Source: G965197715 sp965247615 (GTDB lineage: Bacteria > Chloroflexota > Dehalococcoidia > Lucifugimonadales > UBA1127). From it: a stretch of DNA of 64,000 bases. The notes under the pieces are model-generated. The model ran no database searches. It saw nothing but the letters and a program-made list of their open reading frames with translations, and was not told the DNA's origin. Shown here one piece after another: positions 42,013-51,464 of the stretch. The first letter of the stretch is position 1. Every line of letters begins with the position of its first letter. The stretch covers positions 1,178,001 to 1,242,000 of the forward strand of contig OZ252022.1 in the NCBI GenBank assembly GCA_965247615.1. Reading direction: 5' to 3'. The position numbers and the translations under genes are program-made.

Positions 42013-42468
42013 ATGACCGAGGGTCCAGTTCTTTCCGACGAAACGAGACAGGCCATGATGGGCCGCGAGAGCGAACCGGTAAGCATCGTGGTCGAGCGGG
42101 GCGCCATCCGCCGGTTCGCCGAGGCCATCGACGACCCCAATCCCTTGTGGACCGACGAGGCCGTGGCGAGGCGCAGCCGCTACGGGGGTATCATCGCACC
42201 GCCCACTTTTCTCCGCTCCATTCCCCGGGCCGTGCCCTCCATGCCGGAGCTGGAGCCGCTGAAGCGCACACTGGACGGGGGCAGCGAGTGGCGATACGAG
42301 GAGCCGGTGCGCGCGGGGGACACCATTACCGCCGTTACAAAGGTGGCGAGCGTCAACCAGCGTAGGCTGAGCATTGGTCCAGCGATCTTCGTGTCGGCGG
42401 AGACCACCTACACCAACCAGCTTGGGCAGACGGTGGCGGCTCAGCGGTCGACGATGATCCGGTACTGA
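42013..42468 (+). CDS. MaoC/FAS1-type dehydratase domain protein (hydratase subunit A-like)
   Basis: A 151-aa protein of the FAS1_DH_region/MaoC group: RFAEAIDDPNPLWTDEAVA and YGGIIAPPTFLRSI are characteristic, but the catalytic Asp/His pair is not in this chain, as in HadA-type partners. It probably pairs with the next gene to form a hot-dog heterodimer. GAGGG precedes the ATG. Confidence 0.8.
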   Translation: MTEGPVLSDETRQAMMGRESEPVSIVVERGAIRRFAEAIDDPNPLWTDEAVARRSRYGGIIAPPTFLRSIPRAVPSMPELEPLKRTLDGGSEWRYEEPVRAGDTITAVTKVASVNQRRLSIGPAIFVSAETTYTNQLGQTVAAQRSTMIRY

Positions 42469-42547
42469 ACCCGGCCGGCCGCGCGAACCCTTCGTCGAAA
42501 CACTGGGACTCCGTTCCCTCCTGAAAGAAACTGTGTTGGGGGCCAAG

Positions 42548-42985
42548 ATGAATCAGACGCCGTTCTGGGAGGACGTTGCCGAGGGCCAGGAGCTGCCGCC
42601 GCTGGAGAAGTACCCGACGACGCAGCAGCTGGTCAAGTACGCAGGGGCCTCCGGAGACTTTTACCAGATCCACTACGACAAGGATTTTGCCATTGGCACA
42701 GGGCTTGACGGCGTTATCATCCACGGCGCGCTGAAGAACGCCTTCCTTGGCCAGCTTGTGACGGACTGGATTGGCGAGGGCGGTAGGTTGACCAAGCTGA
42801 CGGTCCAGTACCGGGGCATGGACGTCCCCGGCGACTCGCTGACGTGCAGGGGCCGGGTGACGCGCAAGTACGCGGTGGACGGCGCCCACTACGCGGACTG
42901 CGAGATATGGCTGGAGAACGGGGACGGTGAGAAGACAACGCCGGGCTCGGCGACGGTGGTCCTGCCCTCTCGGGAGGAGTCATAG
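42548..42985 (+). CDS. MaoC-family (R)-hydratase (subunit B-like)
   Basis: A 145-aa hot-dog-fold protein. The catalytic motif is in GDFYQIHYDKDFA (Asp/His pair) and the substrate helix in IIHGALKNAFLG. GGGGG sits just before the ATG at 42548. With the preceding gene it forms a HadA-HadB-like pair likely hydrating an enoyl-CoA-type substrate. Confidence 0.85.
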   Translation: MNQTPFWEDVAEGQELPPLEKYPTTQQLVKYAGASGDFYQIHYDKDFAIGTGLDGVIIHGALKNAFLGQLVTDWIGEGGRLTKLTVQYRGMDVPGDSLTCRGRVTRKYAVDGAHYADCEIWLENGDGEKTTPGSATVVLPSREES

Positions 42986-43093
42986 GTTCCCTGCCCATGC
43001 CCCGCTCTCAATGAGGGGCGTGAGCAGGCTGGTCCACCAGAGCCCACTGGTGTTCGGGACGAGCATCCGGGAACCTGGTGCAAGGAGACCATC

Positions 43094-44023
43094 ATGGTTG
43101 ATGCGCTGGTAGACAGGGTTGCCATTGTCACGGGAGCGGGGCGCGGCATTGGCCGAGGGGTGGCGCGGCTCCTTGCGCAGGAGGGCGCCAGTGTTGTGGT
43201 CAACGATCCGGGCGTGGACGTTGACGGCTCCGGCCGGTCCAGCTCGCCGGCCGACGTAGTCGTGCAGGAGATCCAGGCTCAGGGCGGGCAGGCTGCGGCC
43301 AACTACGAAAGCGTGGCGGAGTTCAAGACGGGCGAGGCCCTGGTGCAGCAGGCACTGGACACCTTTGGCAGGCTGGACGTTGTGGTCACCTGCCACGGGA
43401 TTCTTCGCGACCGAATGATCTTCAACATGACAGAGCAAGAGTGGGACGACGTGATCCGCGTGCACCTCAAGGGGACCTTCAACGTGGTCAAGCACGCGTG
43501 CATCGTGATGCGGCAGCAGCGCTCGGGGCACATCATCACCTTCACGTCGGAGTCGGGGTTGGTGGGGAACTCGGGCCAGGCCAACTACGGCGCGGCCAAG
43601 GCGGGCATCGCCGGGTTCACCAAGGTTGTGGCGCGGGACATGGGGCGCTACGGCGTGACGTGCAACTCCATAGCGCCGCGGGCAGCGACGCGGATGACGG
43701 CGTCTGTCCCGACCGCGGCGCAAACGCTGCGGTCGGGACAGGGCATAAGCGGCATCGACGAGGCCCTGGACTCGGAGGCGGAGCAGGAGCCGGATGACGT
43801 GGCCCCCTTCGTGGCGTACCTGGCCAGCGACGCAGCCTCAAACGTGAACGGTCAGATATTCCTGGTGTATGGGAACACGGTGAGCCTGTTCTCCCAGCCC
43901 AGGCTCCAGACCACGCTGCTGAAGCCGGAGGGGTACTGGTCGGCTGAGGAGCTTCGGAAGCTGATGCCCAGCGTGGTGCTGAAGGGTGTCGTGAACCCCG
44001 CGCCGGCCCAGGGAGCGCGGTAG
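43094..44023 (+). CDS. SDR of the hydroxyacyl-CoA dehydrogenase/FabG type (copy 1)
   Basis: A 309-aa NAD-dependent oxidoreductase. TGAGRGIG (~13-20), ND at the end of beta2, CHGILRDRM in place of NNAG, catalytic Ser in FTSESG and YGAAK. An extended ~50-residue C-terminus follows, as in the (R)-hydroxyacyl-CoA dehydrogenase part of type-2 multifunctional enzymes. AAGGAGA precedes the ATG. Its closest visible relative is the next gene. Confidence 0.87.
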   Translation: MVDALVDRVAIVTGAGRGIGRGVARLLAQEGASVVVNDPGVDVDGSGRSSSPADVVVQEIQAQGGQAAANYESVAEFKTGEALVQQALDTFGRLDVVVTCHGILRDRMIFNMTEQEWDDVIRVHLKGTFNVVKHACIVMRQQRSGHIITFTSESGLVGNSGQANYGAAKAGIAGFTKVVARDMGRYGVTCNSIAPRAATRMTASVPTAAQTLRSGQGISGIDEALDSEAEQEPDDVAPFVAYLASDAASNVNGQIFLVYGNTVSLFSQPRLQTTLLKPEGYWSAEELRKLMPSVVLKGVVNPAPAQGAR

Positions 44024-44130
44024 AATCGATGAACCTGTACGCGCGGCGCCCGCTTGCACTTGGAGCGGCACGAAGCGGCCGCATGGATAAACACTGGATG
44101 AACGGCTCCGTTTCGGAGAGGGAGTAAGAG

Positions 44131-45072
44131 ATGGCTGATGGACTGCTGGACGGCAAGGTAGCCATCGTGGCCGGCGGGGGCCGCGGCATTGGCCGGAGCG
44201 TCGCCATGCTCATGGCGGAGCACGGCGCGCGCGTGGTGGTCAACGACCTAGGGGTGGAGGCCGACGGCAACAGCCCGTCCCGGGGCCCGGCGGACGACGT
44301 GGTGGAAGAGATCAAGGGCAAGGGCGGAACAGCGGTGGCCAGCTTCGAGTCCGTGGCGACGGCGCAGGGCGGCGAGAGCATCATCAAGGCGGCCCTGGAC
44401 ACCTACGGCAAGCTGGACATCCTGGTCAATCCCGCGGGCATCCTGCGGGACCGGATGGTGTTCAACATGACGGAGGACGAGTGGGACGCGGTTATCGCCG
44501 TCCACCTGTACGGGCACTTCAACCTGATCAAGCCGGCGAGCATCATCATGCGGCAGCAACGGGCGGGCCGCATCATCCCCTTCTCGTCGACCTCAGGTCT
44601 GTGGGGGAATTCGGGCCAGGCCAACTACGGCGCCGGCAAGGACGGCGTCGCGGGGCTGACGCGGGTGGTGGCCCGGGATCTTGGGCGCTACGGCGTCACG
44701 TGCAACGCCATATCGCCATCGGCGGAGACGCGGATGACGGCGACGGTGCCGGACTCGGTGCGAGATCTGCGAGCGCAGCGGGGCATATCCTCGGCGGGGG
44801 GCGCGACGCCGCTCGCTAGGGCGCGCCCTCCCGAGGCCATCGCGAACCTGGCGGTATGGCTGGCCTCCGACGAGGCATCAGACGTCAACGGACAGGTCTT
44901 CTGGGTCAGCGGCGGGATGCTGGGCGTGATGAACGCGCTGGCGCCGGGCCGGACCATCACCAAGCCCGCTGGGGGCCGGTGGACGGTGGAGGAGCTGGCG
45001 GCCATCTTCCCGTCGACGCTGGGCATGGACCTGCCCAACCCCGCGCCTGCGGCGCCCCCGCCCTCCGCGTAG
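44131..45072 (+). CDS. SDR of the hydroxyacyl-CoA dehydrogenase/FabG type (copy 2)
   Basis: A 313-aa tandem paralogue of the preceding gene: same start pattern (GKVAIVAGGGRGIGRSVAML), same NPAGILRDRM block, FSSTSG and YGAGK active-site segment and the same C-terminal extension. The catalytic Tyr/Lys are conserved. GAGGGAG precedes the ATG. Tandem duplication with divergence in the substrate loop suggests two substrates or a heteromer. Confidence 0.87.
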   Translation: MADGLLDGKVAIVAGGGRGIGRSVAMLMAEHGARVVVNDLGVEADGNSPSRGPADDVVEEIKGKGGTAVASFESVATAQGGESIIKAALDTYGKLDILVNPAGILRDRMVFNMTEDEWDAVIAVHLYGHFNLIKPASIIMRQQRAGRIIPFSSTSGLWGNSGQANYGAGKDGVAGLTRVVARDLGRYGVTCNAISPSAETRMTATVPDSVRDLRAQRGISSAGGATPLARARPPEAIANLAVWLASDEASDVNGQVFWVSGGMLGVMNALAPGRTITKPAGGRWTVEELAAIFPSTLGMDLPNPAPAAPPPSA

Positions 45073-45139
45073 CGGCCGACCCGCACGTTGTGCCAGAGGA
45101 GGCCTGCAGCGGGAGCAACCCGTTAAAGATCGGGTCAGG

Positions 45140-45292
45140 GTGGAGCTACAGTACTACGCGACCAAGGCCGACCTCGCTGAGCTTAAGGCTGAGCTCATCA
45201 AGTGGATGGTCGGGCTGAGGGTCGTCACTGTGGTCGCGGCGTCCTCCATCGCCTCATCCATTGTGCCCGCTGTGCAGGAGCGCTCGGCATAA
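45140..45292 (+). CDS. Short coiled-coil/TM protein fragment
   Basis: 50 codons from GTG: YYATKADLAELKAELIKWM followed by VGLRVVTVVAASSIASSIV, then TAA. This pattern matches the C-terminal half of small coiled-coil plus TM proteins of the DUF1640 type. The RBS is poor, so it may be a truncated remnant rather than a working gene. Confidence 0.4.
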   Translation: MELQYYATKADLAELKAELIKWMVGLRVVTVVAASSIASSIVPAVQERSA

Positions 45293-45568
45293 CGGGAGTG
45301 GACTCCGTCGTCCGCTAGCCGCTAGGTCGACCCCATACGCGCCAGTCCCCGATTGGGCGAGCTTCCTTTCGCGAACCGCGCCGACCCGGATCTACTGGCA
45401 TCCTCTTTGACGGATTCAGACCCGGCAGGGACTCGCGCACGCCGGACGCCCGGCCATGCCGATTCGACCAGAGGCCCGGACGCGTCTGCTCGACGGGTCC
45501 GGGCGTGGGCAGGCTAGCCCAGGGCTGCCGGGAGCAGGGCTGCGGGGAGCATTGATGGGCCGTGGGCG

Positions 45569-46669
45569 CTAGGCGCGCTTGAGCGCCCGCAACATGGTCT
45601 GGCCGAGGATGTTCTCCTTGTCGCGGTCCGGCAGCGGCAAGTTTACATAAGTCTCCACGTTGTTGGGTAGGAACTGGTACTCGCCGTGGGGATAGTCGGT
45701 GCCGAAGAAGAAGTTCTCGCTGCCCATCATCTGGACCAGGGCGGGGATGTGCTCCGTGGACTCGACGGCGGTGAAGCAGTGCTTCTTGATGAGCTCGCTG
45801 GGCAGTGTCGACGTCCGGGAACAGTCCGAGCGGATGTAGTAGGAGCGGTCCGAGCCCATCATGGCGTAGGGGAGCCATCCGGCGCCGGCCTCGAAGAAGC
45901 AGAAGCGCAGGTTGGGGAACTCGTCCAGCACGCCGCCGAGGGAGAGGGAGGCGCAGCAGAGGATGTACTCCATGCCAAAGCCCACGTATACACCAAGGTG
46001 AAGGCGCCGCATGCGCTCGTGGCCCACCATGGGGTAGCGCGGTACATGGTCCACAAATGAGCCGGAGCAGCTTTGGGGGATGTGGTGGACGAAGATGGGG
46101 ACGTCCAGCTCGTTGATGGTGTTCCAGAAGGGGTAGAGTTCCATGTCGTCGAAGTTGCGGCCCATCCAGTTGGCGGGTATCTGGATACCGGAGACGCCGA
46201 GCTCCCTGACGGCGCGCCGTGCTTCCCGGCGCGACTCTTCCAGGTCGTCGAAGGGGATAATGGCCGTGGCGATGAAGCGGTCCGGGTGGTCTGCCTGGAT
46301 AGTGGCCACGGCGTTGTTGTAGGCCTTGCACATGGCGATGCGGACGGGCAGGGGTTTGTCTTCGCCCTCCGGGGCGCCGCCGTAGAGATGGGAGAACTGG
46401 GCGTGGGGGATCAGGACCTGGGTGTCAACGCCAAGGTCCCTGTCCAGGACCTTGATGCGTTCCTCGGGGTCTCGCAGGGGAACGGGCGCATCGCCACCCC
46501 GGCGGGCCCCCGCGGTGGGCTCGGCCCACAGCCGCGCCTCCCGGGCGTACATGTCGCGGGCCGCGGGGCTGAGCCCGTCAGGCAGGAGGTCCTTCAGGGA
46601 GTCGAGATCGACGCGGGGCACGATGTGGCTGTCACAGTCGACGACCTGTGTGGCGATTCTGGTGGCCAT
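45569..46669 (-). CDS. Amidohydrolase 2 family protein (second copy)
   Basis: A 366-aa TIM-barrel metal enzyme: CDSHIVPRVDL near the N-terminus, IFVHHIPQS in the middle and FGTDYPHGEYQFLP at the C-terminus. Related to the amidohydrolase at 37-38 kb but clearly diverged. A promoter (TTGACC-17-TACATT) lies at 46738-46766. Expected to act on a carboxylated aromatic or similar. Confidence 0.85.
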   Translation of the reverse strand: MATRIATQVVDCDSHIVPRVDLDSLKDLLPDGLSPAARDMYAREARLWAEPTAGARRGGDAPVPLRDPEERIKVLDRDLGVDTQVLIPHAQFSHLYGGAPEGEDKPLPVRIAMCKAYNNAVATIQADHPDRFIATAIIPFDDLEESRREARRAVRELGVSGIQIPANWMGRNFDDMELYPFWNTINELDVPIFVHHIPQSCSGSFVDHVPRYPMVGHERMRRLHLGVYVGFGMEYILCCASLSLGGVLDEFPNLRFCFFEAGAGWLPYAMMGSDRSYYIRSDCSRTSTLPSELIKKHCFTAVESTEHIPALVQMMGSENFFFGTDYPHGEYQFLPNNVETYVNLPLPDRDKENILGQTMLRALKRA

Positions 46670-46737
46670 GTCTTCATCACCTTTCGCGTGCTTGGACGCA
46701 TGTCCTGCCGGTCTGGAACGACCGGGGTATGGCCCGC

Positions 46738-46766
46738 AATGTACGGTACCCGCAGGCTCCGGTCAA
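46738..46766 (-). promoter_or_regulatory. Promoter of the second amidohydrolase
   Basis: TTGACC (46761-46766) and TACATT (46738-46743), 17-bp spacer, ~70 nt before the ATG. Confidence 0.5.
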
Positions 46767-46891
46767 GGATTGGGCCCCGTGGCGCGACCCGTGGGCGTGC
46801 GCGGACTCCGCGAGGCGGCCCGCACCGCGGGGGCCTGTGTCTCTGGCGTCCAGGCAGGCGCCCGCCGACTACAGGAAGCTCACTGGCGTAG

Positions 46892-47764
46892 TCACGCGGG
46901 CACGTGGCTGGCGAGCTGGGCCGCGATGAAGCCTCGCAAGAGGGCGACGGCCTGGTCTGTGAGGGGCCCGGGCTCCGCCGCGAAGGTATGGGGCTGGTCC
47001 GGGAAGACCTCCAGAGTGAAGTCTCCCCCGGCGGCACGGTAGTTCCCGGCGCACTGCTCCACCAGATGCAGGGGCACATTGGTGTCCGCAGAGCCGTGGA
47101 GCACCAGAACGGGCGGCAGGGCCTCCTGCCCGCCGCGTTCCAGGACTCCCTGGGGGTTGCCTTCCCGCATCGCCTCCTCCGTCAGGAAGTAGCCAAAGGA
47201 CGCCTCGACGAGGCGAGGGTTCTCGCTCTCCTTGGCGATGGCGTAGCGCCCGTATGAGTCGAGGACGGGCCACAGGCCCATGGCGTAGTCCACCGCCGCG
47301 TCGGCCTGGGGCGCCTCCGGGAGGGGGATGGCGCTGTACCGGGCGTCGCGGGGGAGCATGGCGTTGAGCAGGACCGTGTGCCCGCCGCTGGAACGGCCCA
47401 GCGCGCCGATGACAGACGCGTCCCCGTTGAGCTCGCCGGCGTGAGCCTTGAGCCAGCGGATGGCGTAGTTGGCATCCTGGACCTGGGCTGGATAGGGAAA
47501 CTCGGGGGCGATGCGGAAGTCGATGGAGGCGACGACCATGCCGGAGGTGGCCAGGGCGCTGTCGATGAGCTCATCGCCGAAGCGGTCGCCGCCGCTCCAC
47601 GCGCCGCCGTGGACATCCAGGAGGACCGGGAACGGCCCCTGACCCTCGGGCTGGTACACGCGGGCGAGCCATTTTTGGCCCGCGGCCTGGAGGTACTCAA
47701 CGTCAAAGGTTCGGACGGTGTATGTTGCCCCAGGGTCGTAGGAAACGGGACGCTGGTTGGTCAC
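46892..47764 (-). CDS. Alpha/beta hydrolase (carboxylesterase, HSL-like)
   Basis: A 290-aa esterase. Oxyanion-hole motif HGGAWSGG (~50), nucleophile in LGRSSGGH (GxSxG), acid Asp in LHGSADTNVP and His in PDQPHTF. No signal peptide. GTG start with GAGGTG upstream. Lies alone beyond the amidohydrolase; perhaps acts on an ester in the same catabolic set. Confidence 0.87.
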   Translation of the reverse strand: MTNQRPVSYDPGATYTVRTFDVEYLQAAGQKWLARVYQPEGQGPFPVLLDVHGGAWSGGDRFGDELIDSALATSGMVVASIDFRIAPEFPYPAQVQDANYAIRWLKAHAGELNGDASVIGALGRSSGGHTVLLNAMLPRDARYSAIPLPEAPQADAAVDYAMGLWPVLDSYGRYAIAKESENPRLVEASFGYFLTEEAMREGNPQGVLERGGQEALPPVLVLHGSADTNVPLHLVEQCAGNYRAAGGDFTLEVFPDQPHTFAAEPGPLTDQAVALLRGFIAAQLASHVPA

Positions 47765-47893
47765 TGGATCACCTCTGCCTTCTTGATGCTACGGGTCGCG
47801 TTGAGTATACTCCCCGGCGCAAAAGGTGTCCGGCCCTCGGGGGAGGCACAGCGGCGGGGAAGAACGGCGATGGAGGCCGTGTACCTTCGGGGA

Positions 47894-49345
47894 TCAGTCG
47901 TCGGAAGGATGTACCGCGTCCTCCGGGGGCCCGAACTCCCGCTGGGCGACGCCGGTCATGCGCGCGGCGGCAGCCACTTCCTGCGCGACCGCGCTCACCA
48001 CGGCCCTGTTGAAGATGCCGGGCATGATGTACTCCTCGGTGAGCTGGTCGTCCGGAACGCTGGCGGCGATGGCCTGGGCGGCGGCCAGCTTCATCTGGTC
48101 GTTGATCTCCCGGGCCCGCACGTCCAGGACGCCCCGGAACATGCCGGGGAAGCAGAGGGCGTTGTTGACCTGATTCGGATAGTCGGAGCGGCCGGTGGCA
48201 ATGACGCGGACGAAGTCCCAGGCGTCCTCGGGCCAGATCTCGGGGTCCGGGTTGGCCATGGCGAATACGATGGATTCCGGGCTCATGAGCTTGACCTGCT
48301 CCACGGAGAGCACACCCGCCCGGGAGAGGCCGATGAAGAGATCCGCGCCCTTTATGGCCTCCGTCAGGCCCCCCGTGACGTTCTCCGGGTTGGTGTTCTT
48401 GGCGAACCACGCCATGCCCGGGTTCTCCGGATGGTCCTGGGACCGGTCCACGATGCCGTGGACGTCCACGCCGATGAGGTGGCGGACCCCGGCTGTGGCG
48501 AGGAGCTTCCCCGTGCTGACGCCGGCAGCGCCGACGCCGGTGATGACCACCTTGATCTCCTCGATTCGCTTGCCCACCAGCTTCAGGGCGTTGATGAGGG
48601 CAGCCAGGACCACGACGGCTGTGCCGTGTTGGTCGTCGTGGAAGACGGGAATGTCCAGCTCCCGGCGCAACCGATCCTCGATGGAGAAGCAGCGGGGCGC
48701 CGATACGTCCTCCATGTTGATGCCGCCGAAGCCCACGGACACTCGCTTGACGGTATCGACGAACTCGTCCGGGTCCTGTGTGCTGAGGCAGATGGGCCAG
48801 GCGTCGACTCCGGCCAGCTCCTTGAAGAGGAGGGCTTTGCCCTCCATGACCGGCAGCGCGGCCGCGGGGCCGATGTCGCCCAGGCCTAGGACCGCCGAGC
48901 CGTCCGTGACCACGGCCACGGTGTTGCCCTTGCTGGTGAGAGTCCAGACGGAGCTTGGGTCGTCGTAGATGGCGGCGCTGACACGGCCCACGCCGGGCGT
49001 GTAGGCAATGGACATATCGTTGCGGGTCTTGTTGGGGACCCGGGCGGCCATCTGAATCTTGCCGCCCAGGTGGCGCAGGAATACCTGGTCTGAGACGTGG
49101 GTCACGCTCACGCCCTGCAAGGCCTTGACGGCCTCCACGATCCCCTGGCTGTGGGGCACGTCCCGGGCGTTGACGGTGATGTCCCGCACCATGGCCCTCC
49201 GGCTCGCCGAGACGATGTCTATGGCGCCGAGGTCTCCGCCGGCCGCTCCGATGGCCGACGTGATGGCACCGAGCATGCCCGTCCGGTTGGCGTACTCGGC
49301 GCGGATGGTGACGCTATAGGCGATGCCGGGATACCTGGACGTCAC
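47894..49345 (-). CDS. NAD-dependent malic enzyme with N-terminal ACT domain
   Basis: A 483-aa enzyme converting malate to pyruvate, CO2 and NAD(P)H. Residues ~1-85 form an ACT regulatory domain (YSVTIRAEYANRTGMLGAI). The catalytic part has AYTPGVGRVS, Lys in KGNTVAVVTDGSAVLGLGD, metal ligands in VFHDDQHGTAVV and the NAD site VVITGVGAAGVS. The GTG at 49345 has AAGGAGG 7 nt upstream; the long in-frame extension to 49558 is not used. ACT-malic enzymes are amino-acid or effector regulated. Confidence 0.92.
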   Translation of the reverse strand: MTSRYPGIAYSVTIRAEYANRTGMLGAITSAIGAAGGDLGAIDIVSASRRAMVRDITVNARDVPHSQGIVEAVKALQGVSVTHVSDQVFLRHLGGKIQMAARVPNKTRNDMSIAYTPGVGRVSAAIYDDPSSVWTLTSKGNTVAVVTDGSAVLGLGDIGPAAALPVMEGKALLFKELAGVDAWPICLSTQDPDEFVDTVKRVSVGFGGINMEDVSAPRCFSIEDRLRRELDIPVFHDDQHGTAVVVLAALINALKLVGKRIEEIKVVITGVGAAGVSTGKLLATAGVRHLIGVDVHGIVDRSQDHPENPGMAWFAKNTNPENVTGGLTEAIKGADLFIGLSRAGVLSVEQVKLMSPESIVFAMANPDPEIWPEDAWDFVRVIATGRSDYPNQVNNALCFPGMFRGVLDVRAREINDQMKLAAAQAIAASVPDDQLTEEYIMPGIFNRAVVSAVAQEVAAAARMTGVAQREFGPPEDAVHPSDD

Positions 49346-49397
49346 TCTGAGTGCCTCCTTGGGGTGCGTGGGGTACGGTTCCGGGAGGAGAGGGTCC

Positions 49398-49973
49398 TCA
49401 GAGGTGGCTGGGCGCCTCTTCTGTCTGCCTGCGCTGCTCCTCCAGGGCCTCCCAGCTCTCCCGATTGAGCTCCATGAGGATGAAGGTCTGGCCGTTGCGC
49501 CGCACGGGGCGTACGGCAGAGAACCCGCTCTTGGAGAAGGACCGCTGGGCGCGCTCATTCCAATCCAGGGTGTGGAGGTAGACGCGTTGGAAGGGCATGG
49601 TGGTAAAGATGTGGCGGAGCATGGTGTTCACGGCGTCTGTGCCGTACCCCTTGCCAAGGTACTCGCGCTCGCCGATGAGGATGCCCAACTCCGCCTGGTT
49701 CCTGATGAAGTCCGCGTCATAGTACATGACGTTGCCGATCTGCCGGCCGTTGGGCGCGTCGATGGCGAAGCGCCGGATCCATGCGGAGGTGTGGCGAAGC
49801 TCCTCCTCGTAGAGCCGCTTGAATTGGTCGAGGTTCATGCGCAAGGGCGTCGTGGCGTCCAGCTTGGCCATCTCTGGGTCGGTGCGCCATTGGTAGTCGT
49901 TGGCGGCATCGGAGATGCGCTTCTCCCGCAGGACTACTTTGTTGCCCTTCAGGGTGATTGGCTCGCGGGTCAC
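49398..49973 (-). CDS. GNAT acetyltransferase (RimJ/RimL-like)
   Basis: A 191-aa N-acetyltransferase: VVLREKRISDAANDYQW, LGILIGEREYLGKGYGTDAV (acetyl-CoA P-loop GKGYGT) and the C-terminal NERAQRSFSKSGF. Its ATG overlaps the Nudix stop by four bases (ATGA). Target unknown (protein N-termini or a small amine). Confidence 0.87.
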   Translation of the reverse strand: MTREPITLKGNKVVLREKRISDAANDYQWRTDPEMAKLDATTPLRMNLDQFKRLYEEELRHTSAWIRRFAIDAPNGRQIGNVMYYDADFIRNQAELGILIGEREYLGKGYGTDAVNTMLRHIFTTMPFQRVYLHTLDWNERAQRSFSKSGFSAVRPVRRNGQTFILMELNRESWEALEEQRRQTEEAPSHL

Positions 49974-50452
49974 GGCCCGGCCTCCAGCTGTTCAAGGGCC
50001 TTCTGGGCGATGCGCGACTCGTTGGAGTAGGTGAGGAGGTGAAGGGCCTCGGCGGCGGGAAACCAGCGGACGTCGTCAAACTCGGGGTCGTGGCTGTCCG
50101 TTGAGCCGCCGGTGGGGCTCATGAGGTAGAAGTGCACGGTCTTGCGGCAGCGGACGCCGTCAGAGGAGCGGACGAACCAGTACTTGATGGCGCCCAGGGG
50201 ATTCTGAAGCGCCACCTGGAGGCCGGTTTCTTCCCGAACCTCCCTGAGGGCCGTCTGTTCTATGCTCTCGCCGAACTCGGGCGTCCCCTTGGGCAGGCTC
50301 CAGGTTTGGGGCTTCCTTCTGCCGCAGAGGACGAATTTGACGGCGCCGCCGTGGATGGCATGCACGACGCCGCCGGCGGATACGGGGTATTCGACAAGTC
50401 TTCGCTGGACCATTGGCCTCATTTCGGGTGCGTTACGCGTGGTTGCGGACAT
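49970..50452 (-). CDS. Nudix hydrolase
   Basis: About 160 aa with a complete Nudix box: GTPEFGESIEQTALREVREE-TG (GX5EX7REVXEEXG). I prefer the ATG at 50452, because the ATG at 50470 overlaps the -10 of a clear promoter (TTGACG-18-TAGAAT). MSP/diadenosine-type specificity cannot be told. Operon with the GNAT gene. Confidence 0.85.
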   Translation of the reverse strand: MSATTRNAPEMRPMVQRRLVEYPVSAGGVVHAIHGGAVKFVLCGRRKPQTWSLPKGTPEFGESIEQTALREVREETGLQVALQNPLGAIKYWFVRSSDGVRCRKTVHFYLMSPTGGSTDSHDPEFDDVRWFPAAEALHLLTYSNESRIAQKALEQLEAGP

Positions 50453-50468
50453 GCGCGTTTCAGTTGGC

Positions 50469-50498
50469 ATTCTATGCGTTGGCGGAGAAGAGCGTCAA
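50469..50498 (-). promoter_or_regulatory. Nudix-GNAT promoter
   Basis: TTGACG (50493-50498) and TAGAAT (50469-50474), 18-bp spacer. It decides the Nudix start in favour of 50452. Confidence 0.6.
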
Positions 50499-50540
50499 GG
50501 AAAAGGGCGGGGCCGGCAGGGAGGGCTTTGCGGCGGGCTG

Positions 50541-51464
50541 CTAGGCGTGAAAGGTGAAGGAGAGGGGGTCAGTGTTGTAGTCGGCCTGCTCCAGGGCCTC
50601 CTCGGCGGCCTCCTGCACGACCTCGTCGGAGGAGCGAAGGCAGCTCGCCAGGGCCTTCTTGGCGATGCTGCCGCCGATGGCGCCCAGGGCTCGGATGGTC
50701 CCAAGACGGACCTCGATGTCGTCGTCCCGCAAGAGGGGGAGCAGGTGGGGGATGGCGGCCTCCTCGCCCAGCCCGCCGCACGCCGACGCGGCATCATAGC
50801 GCATGGCCGGGTCGTTGCTGCCGACCTCCTTGATGATGATGGGGAGCCAGGCTGGGTCAGCGTTGTGCCCCATGGCGTAGACGGCGCTGCGGCGCACCTC
50901 CGCGTCCGTGCTCTCATAGGCATTCCGGATGGCCTCCCGCACCGCATCGTCATCGATAGCGCTGACGGCCTCGATGGCCCCGCGGCGGACCGCGGGGGTC
51001 TCGCCGCGGTTGCCGAGGGTCTCCAGGAGTACGAGAAGGATGCGTTCCCGGTCCTTGGGCAGGAGCTTGCCGTCCTCGGCCAACTCCGCGAACTTGCCCA
51101 GGCCCTGTGCAGCGGCCGTCCGGACCCTCTCCGACCGGTCGCACTGGAGCAGATTGATGAGGAGTGTGATGACGTGGCGGTCTTCACACTCCCAGAGTCC
51201 GGACACGCTGTGCTCCCGGACCTGCTCGTCGGGGTCCTTGAGGGCCATGACGAAGACGGCGGAGAAGTCCAGGGTCAGATCGTGGTCGGCGATATCCGCC
51301 ATGCGCGTGACGATCTGGACCCGGCGCTCCGGCTCCATTCTGCCCCAAGCGGCTTTGACGAGAGCCAGATCTTCCGGGCCCAGCGTGGAGAGGCGCGTGA
51401 GGTCAGAGTGCTTTAGGGGCTTCTCCGAGTCCGTGAACTCTTCCAGGTACTGTTGCAGTGCCAC
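50541..51464 (-). CDS. HEAT-repeat protein
   Basis: About 307 aa of consecutive HEAT/PBS-lyase-type repeats (~30 residues each: e.g. DPDEQVREHSVSGLWE, SERVRTAAAQGLGKF, DAEVRRSAVYAMGHN, DIEVRLGTIRALGAIG). No catalytic motif; a protein-protein scaffold. GAGGAG lies 8 nt before the GTG at 51464. Function unknown. Confidence 0.85.
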   Translation of the reverse strand: MALQQYLEEFTDSEKPLKHSDLTRLSTLGPEDLALVKAAWGRMEPERRVQIVTRMADIADHDLTLDFSAVFVMALKDPDEQVREHSVSGLWECEDRHVITLLINLLQCDRSERVRTAAAQGLGKFAELAEDGKLLPKDRERILLVLLETLGNRGETPAVRRGAIEAVSAIDDDAVREAIRNAYESTDAEVRRSAVYAMGHNADPAWLPIIIKEVGSNDPAMRYDAASACGGLGEEAAIPHLLPLLRDDDIEVRLGTIRALGAIGGSIAKKALASCLRSSDEVVQEAAEEALEQADYNTDPLSFTFHA

